The notes under the pieces are model-generated. The model did no database searches. It saw only the letters and a program-made list of their open reading frames with translations, and had not been told where the DNA came from. A program made the translations under genes and the position numbers. 38,829 nt of DNA from assembly GCA_963726405.1 (NCBI GenBank), contig CAVSCF010000008.1, positions 1 to 38,829 of the forward strand, written 5' to 3'. This DNA comes from JAOUJD01 sp963726405 (lineage in GTDB: Bacteria; Pseudomonadota; Gammaproteobacteria; Burkholderiales; Burkholderiaceae_F). Shown piece by piece: positions 35,197 through 38,829 of the stretch (position 1 is its first letter; each line of letters begins with the position of its first letter).

Positions 35197-35578
35197 CAAT
35201 GCTCTCCTCGCCCGTTGTTCAAACTCGTCAGGCGGTCGAGGACGGAAGGAAGACAATGGCCTCGGCCGCGGAAACGCACGGCGTGAGGAGGCAGCCTGGG
35301 TCGAGAGACGGAGGAGTCAGACGGCGAGGGCTGCGTCTCGCGTAGCGCTGATCGATTCAGCTAGTGGCGCGACTATCCGCGTAGGGCGCGCGCGTCGCGA
35401 ATTGATGTAAGGCAAACGCTGAAGTGATGTAGATCACCGAAAGAATGCGTGGTGTTGATGAAGCTCGCGGACTCGCAATCCCGACTGTTCTACTCAGGTG
35501 TTTGCCGCACCTGGCTGGCGCAGGCCGTGGCTTATCCGTCATGGCGGGTCTGGGCCGGCTGATCCGGCGAGGCGACCT
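35197..35578. other. intergenic region with likely promoter of the molybdoenzyme genes
   Basis: About 380 bases lie between the arsM stop and the catalytic subunit start, both on the minus strand. The region holds the GTGAT palindrome listed separately. The part nearest the start codon is GC-rich with GGAG at a suitable distance. No coding frame was recognised. Its length argues for a promoter separate from arsM. Confidence 0.5.
35424..35437 (-). promoter_or_regulatory. candidate FNR/CRP-family site
   Basis: GTGAT-GTAG-ATCAC is a perfect palindrome with N4 spacing. It differs from the FNR consensus TTGAT-N4-ATCAA only at the outermost base of each arm. A TTGAT half-site lies nearby at 35402-35406. 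The palindrome centre is about 235 bases upstream of the catalytic subunit start codon. No matching -10 was convincing at -41.5 spacing. Confidence 0.4.
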
Positions 35579-36367
35579 TCAGGCGGCCGGCTTCACCGCC
35601 TCGATGCTCGCCGAGACGACGTAGTCGGTGATCGGCGTCCCCGGCGCCCACTCGCGGATGAACTCCTTGCTCTCTTCCTTCGGCTGGATGCGCACGCTCT
35701 CGAAGCCGGCGTCGTGCAGCATGTCGGCCAGTTCGGAGATCGGTGTGGCGCCCGCCATGCACCCGGTGAGCAGCGCCATGTCTTCCTGGATGTGCGCCGG
35801 CAGTTCGGCGAACGCGACGACGTCCGAGATCGCCAGCCGACCGCCGGGCTCGAGCACGCGGAAGCATTCCCGGAACACGCGCGGCTTGTCCGGCGACAGG
35901 TTGATGACGCAGTTGGAGATGATCACGTCGACCGCGCGGTCGGCGACCGGCAGGTGCTCGATCTCGCCGAGCCGGAACTCGACGTTGGTGAAACCGCCCT
36001 TCTCCGCGTTCGCGCGCGCCTTGGACAGCATGGCCGGCGTCATGTCGATGCCGATCACGCGGCCGCTGTCGCCCACTTGCCTGGCAGCGAGGAAACAGTC
36101 GAAGCCGCCGCCGCTGCCGAGGTCGAGCACGGTCTCGCCCGGCTTCAGGTTGGCGATCGCCTGCGGGTTGCCGCAGCCCAGGCCCATGTTGGCACCGGCG
36201 GGCACCGCGGCCGTCTCGTCCGCCGAGTAACCGAGCGCCTGCGACACGGCGGCCGGGCTGCTGGTGCCGCAGCACGACGGACCGGAGCAGCAGCTTTCGC
36301 TTTCGGCGACCTCGCCGTACTGCTTGCGAACGACCTGGCGAACCTGGTCGCGAATGACGTCACTCAT
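35579..36367 (-). CDS. arsM: arsenite S-adenosylmethionine methyltransferase ArsM
   Basis: This 262-residue enzyme methylates As(III) to mono- to trimethylated forms. The AdoMet motif is VLDLGSGGGFDCFLAA (80-95). The arsenic-binding cysteines are Cys65 (GLGCGNP), Cys153 (SNCVINLSPDK) and Cys203 (TGCMAGA), the three conserved in characterised ArsM. Near the N-terminus are the vicinal pairs Cys26-27 and Cys32-33, common in bacterial ArsM. The frame is intact. It lies 42 bases after the malic enzyme stop. A short hairpin without T run (36388-36405) lies between them, so partial read-through from malic enzyme is possible. With arsI and ArsP-like permeases nearby, methylation, demethylation and export of organoarsenicals would all be encoded. 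Confidence 0.96.
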   Translation of the reverse strand: MSDVIRDQVRQVVRKQYGEVAESESCCSGPSCCGTSSPAAVSQALGYSADETAAVPAGANMGLGCGNPQAIANLKPGETVLDLGSGGGFDCFLAARQVGDSGRVIGIDMTPAMLSKARANAEKGGFTNVEFRLGEIEHLPVADRAVDVIISNCVINLSPDKPRVFRECFRVLEPGGRLAISDVVAFAELPAHIQEDMALLTGCMAGATPISELADMLHDAGFESVRIQPKEESKEFIREWAPGTPITDYVVSASIEAVKPAA

Positions 36368-36387
36368 CGTTGCCTCCAGCAGTGCCG

Positions 36388-36405
36388 GCGAGGCGCGTGC
36401 CTCGC
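36388..36405. other. hairpin between malic enzyme and arsM genes
   Basis: GCGAGGC pairs with GCCTCGC over the loop GCGT. No T run is present on either strand, so it is at most a weak terminator or an mRNA processing/stability structure. Confidence 0.4.
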
Positions 36406-36409
36406 TCCG

Positions 36410-38050
36410 CTAGACGAACGGGCGATACACCGGCTCGTACATGTTGGCACGGATGTCGGCCATCACGTCGGACGGCCGCGGCCGTCCGGCCAGGCCCCGG
36501 TTATAGGCAACCTCGGCGACGTCGACCGCGATGCGCGCGGACACCTCGCGCACGTTCTTCAGCGGTGGATAGAGGCTGCCCTGGGCGAGGTCCGCCTCGG
36601 TCACCTGCGCGGCGAGCGAGCGCGCCGAGGCGAGGAACATCTCGTCGGTGACGCGCCTGGTGTGGGTGACGATCGCGCCGAGGCCGACGCCCGGGAAGAT
36701 GTACGAGTTGTTGCCCTGCCGCGGAACGTAGTGGCGGCCGTTGAAGTCCACCGCATCGAAGGGACTGCCGGACGCGTAGAGCGCCTGCCCGTCGGTGTAG
36801 CGATAGGCCTGCTCGGCCGTGCACTCGGCCTTCGAAGTCGGGTTCGACAACGCGAAGACGATCGGGCGCTCATTCAGCCGCGCCATCGCGCGCAGCACGG
36901 GCTCGGTGAACGTGCCGGCCGTGGCCGCGACGCCGATGATCGCGGTGGGCTTCAACTGCTCGATCGCCTGCAGGAAGTCCGTCACCTGCGCGTGCTGGTG
37001 CGCGTACGGCTGCTTGTGGTGCGCGAGCTCGCCCCGCCCCGCCACCACCAGCCCCTTGCTGTCGAAGAGCCAGCTGCGCTTGCGCGCGTCCTCGGGCTTC
37101 ATGCCCTCGGCGACCATGGCCGCCGTGGCCAGGTCCGCGATGCCGGTGGCCGCCTCGCCCGCCCCCATGAACAGGATGCGCTGGTCGGCGAGCTTCTGCC
37201 TCGTCACGCGCAGCGCCGAGAAGAGGCCCGCGACGGACACCGCCGCCGTCCCCTGGATGTCGTCGTTGAAGCATGGCAGGCGATTGCGATACCGCTCGAG
37301 CAGCGCGAACGCGTGGTGGTTCGCGAAGTCCTCGAACTGCACCAGCACGCCCGGAAACACCTGCTGCGTGGCCATCACGAATTCATCGACCAGCGCGTCG
37401 TACTCGGGACCGTTCAGGCGCTTCTGCTTCAGGCCGAGGTACAGCGGGTCGTTCAGCATCGCCTCGTTGTTGGTGCCGACGTCGAGCAGGATCGGCAGGC
37501 AGCGCGTCGGATCGATGCCGGCACAGGCGGTGTACAGCGCCAGCTTACCGATCGGGATGCCCATGCCGTTGGTGCCGAGGTCGCCGAGGCCGAGGATGCG
37601 CTCGCCGTCGGTGACGACGATGATCGCCGGATCGGGCACCGGCCAGTTGGCGAGCACGCGCGCGACGCGGCCACGGTCGGCCGCGGTGACATACAGGCCG
37701 CGCGGGCGCCGGTAGATGTGGCCGAACTGCTGGCACGCGAGGCCGACGGTCGGCGTGTAGATGATCGGCATCATCTCGTCGATGTGGTCGATCACCACCT
37801 TGTAGAACAGCGTCTCGTTGCGATCCTGCAGCGCTTCGAGCAGCACGTAGCGGTTCAGCGGCTCCTTCAGCTTGCGCAGGTTCTCCAGGACGCGGCCTTC
37901 CTGCTCGTCCTGCGAGGCGACACGCGGCGGCAGCAGGCCCCGCAGGCCGAGCTTGTCGCGCTCGACGTCGGTGAAGGCGGTGCCTTTGTTCAGCGCAGGA
38001 TCGCGCAGCAGCGCGACGCCGGACAGGCCGGCGAGTGAAGCGGAGGCCAT
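36410..38050 (-). CDS. NAD-dependent malic enzyme (SfcA/MaeA type)
   Basis: This 546-residue enzyme decarboxylates malate to pyruvate. It has the large-type N-terminal domain with IIYTPTVGLACQQFG and RGLYVT (about 70-95) and the catalytic block LGDLGTNGMGIPIGKLALY. The metal-binding region is QFEDFANHHAFALLERYR with CFNDDIQGTAAV. The NAD-binding Rossmann region is ILFMGAGEAATGIADL. ALSNPTSKAECTAEQAY and the FPGVGLGAI C-terminal block follow. ATG 38050 is preceded by GGAG. A longer frame to 38125 is unlikely. Cofactor preference (NAD versus NADP) cannot be fixed by eye. Confidence 0.93.
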   Translation of the reverse strand: MASASLAGLSGVALLRDPALNKGTAFTDVERDKLGLRGLLPPRVASQDEQEGRVLENLRKLKEPLNRYVLLEALQDRNETLFYKVVIDHIDEMMPIIYTPTVGLACQQFGHIYRRPRGLYVTAADRGRVARVLANWPVPDPAIIVVTDGERILGLGDLGTNGMGIPIGKLALYTACAGIDPTRCLPILLDVGTNNEAMLNDPLYLGLKQKRLNGPEYDALVDEFVMATQQVFPGVLVQFEDFANHHAFALLERYRNRLPCFNDDIQGTAAVSVAGLFSALRVTRQKLADQRILFMGAGEAATGIADLATAAMVAEGMKPEDARKRSWLFDSKGLVVAGRGELAHHKQPYAHQHAQVTDFLQAIEQLKPTAIIGVAATAGTFTEPVLRAMARLNERPIVFALSNPTSKAECTAEQAYRYTDGQALYASGSPFDAVDFNGRHYVPRQGNNSYIFPGVGLGAIVTHTRRVTDEMFLASARSLAAQVTEADLAQGSLYPPLKNVREVSARIAVDVAEVAYNRGLAGRPRPSDVMADIRANMYEPVYRPFV

Positions 38051-38187
38051 CAGTGTCTCCAGTCGATTTTTTGGAATTCGGTCGATTGTCTGGCCGACGG
38101 TCCGGTGGCCCTTGACCGTGCTCAACGGGACGAAAAGCGGCCGCCAGCGAGAAGCGCCGGGCCTTGCGTCAGTCGTGATGAGGCAGG

Positions 38188-38829
38188 TCAGACATGGCCG
38201 CTGTCGCGCTCGGCGACCAAGCGTTGCACTTGGTCTTTCAGCATGGCGACATCGTCCGAGAGCCGACGCACTTCCTCGCGCAACTCGGCAAGGTCACCAC
38301 TGCCGTTCGTTCCGGCCGGCGCGGAGGCCGGTGCGGTTTCCTCGGCCGGGGTACCCGACAGCAGATGGGCCCACCGCGGCTCGCGTGAACCGGGGCGCCG
38401 CGCGAGCAGCGTCACGAGCGGGCCGCCCTGCTCCGCCGGCCGCGTCGCGAGTTCCTCGAGATAGCCCTCGACCGAACTGACGTCGGCGAAACGGTGCAGC
38501 CGCTCGCTGGCGGATCGCAATTCTGCCGCCGTCTGCGGACCGCGCAGCCACAGCGTGGCGAGCAGCGCGATCGCCTCGGTCGGGACCTTCAGCACGCGCT
38601 GCACGTTCTCCGAGTAGCGCATCACGCGCGACCCGCTCGATTCGATCACGAGCGATAGCGGCTTCAGCCGGTCGATCGCCGCCTGCACTTCGCCTTCGGT
38701 CAGCGACAGCAGCGGATCGCGGTTGTTCTTCTGGTTGCATCCCGCGGTCAATGCGTTCAACGACAGCGGGTAGATGTCGGGAACCGTCTTTTCTTTCTCG
38801 ACGAGGACGCCGAGAACGCGGGTTTCAGC
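38188..38829 (-). CDS. yceH: YceH family protein (DUF480), 5' end cut by the window
   Basis: The minus-strand frame is open to the window edge, so the first codons are missing. The visible protein (about 213 residues) has the YceH pattern: VLGVLVEKEKTVPDIYPLSL, NALTAGCNQKNNRDP, and a second winged-helix repeat with LWLRGPQTAAELRSASERLH. Then comes WAHLLSG and a C-terminal coiled coil (LAELREEVRRLSDDV). YceH proteins are paired winged-helix proteins of unknown function. The C-terminal coiled coil and the linker rich in Ala/Pro/Thr are longer than in enterobacterial members. Confidence 0.9.
   Translation of the reverse strand, partial: AETRVLGVLVEKEKTVPDIYPLSLNALTAGCNQKNNRDPLLSLTEGEVQAAIDRLKPLSLVIESSGSRVMRYSENVQRVLKVPTEAIALLATLWLRGPQTAAELRSASERLHRFADVSSVEGYLEELATRPAEQGGPLVTLLARRPGSREPRWAHLLSGTPAEETAPASAPAGTNGSGDLAELREEVRRLSDDVAMLKDQVQRLVAERDSGHV

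Noticed and set aside
35498..38038. 846-codon plus-strand open frame opposite malic enzyme and arsM
   Set aside because: It is the antisense shadow of intact, well-conserved minus-strand genes in GC-rich DNA, with His/Arg/Ala-rich composition and no recognisable domain.

Overview
This is a GC-rich chromosomal window. It most resembles a betaproteobacterium (Burkholderiales/Rhodocyclales type). The pointers are a PEP-CTERM exported protein, a MaoC/phosphate acetyltransferase fusion, a thiS/thiG/trmB neighbourhood, a large NAD-malic enzyme, YceH, and a tRNA-Gly(CCC) with encoded CCA. The assignment rests on gene content only. No insertion sequence, integrase, rRNA or CRISPR array is visible.

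Layout. 0-5.5 kb: a CpdA-like phosphodiesterase, a PEP-CTERM protein, a large cyclase/STAND-ATPase/TPR regulator whose ATPase part is broken by frameshifts, and tRNA-Gly(CCC). 5.7-9.5 kb: thiS, an OsmC-family gene and thiG on the plus strand, a MaoC/Pta fusion on the minus strand, then trmB. 9.8-16.3 kb: aqpZ, a Ycf46-like AAA ATPase, a DUF6498-type membrane protein, uppP, a DUF1439-type lipoprotein, and a degenerate PAS/kinase-like protein with a C-terminal HPt-like domain. 16.4-17.0 kb: a gene-free stretch built as a very large imperfect inverted repeat. 17.0-20.6 kb: a MacA/MacB-type efflux set whose adaptor carries an unusual helical insertion.

20.7-36.4 kb is an arsenic region. arsR-arsI-acr-operon genes run arsR, arsI (C-As lyase), arsC and acr3 on the minus strand behind a clear ArsR operator. 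Next come a GMC oxidoreductase, a methyltransferase with a receiver-domain remnant beside it, and two copies of a permease (DUF318/ArsP-like) plus small thioredoxin-fold module. Then a minus-strand block reads, in transcription order, molybdopterin catalytic subunit, four-cluster Fe-S subunit, strong terminator, TorD-like chaperone, SigZ-type sigma factor, permease, thioredoxin-fold protein, secreted beta-propeller. The catalytic subunit carries the cysteine motif and substrate-pocket residues I associate with the Arr/Arx (respiratory arsenate reductase / arsenite oxidase) clade. arsM (arsenite methyltransferase) lies directly upstream of it. Together these genes could cover arsenic redox chemistry, methylation, demethylation, and efflux of inorganic and organic arsenic. 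36.4-38.8 kb: malic enzyme and a 5'-truncated yceH.

Caveat. Many genes show single-base frameshifts, concentrated at 4.0-5.0 kb and 28.5-35.1 kb, and also in acr3 and arsC. Active-site residues survive in the shifted frames and several breaks fall on G or C runs, so I read most of them as consensus errors and annotate those loci as genes with apparent frameshifts.
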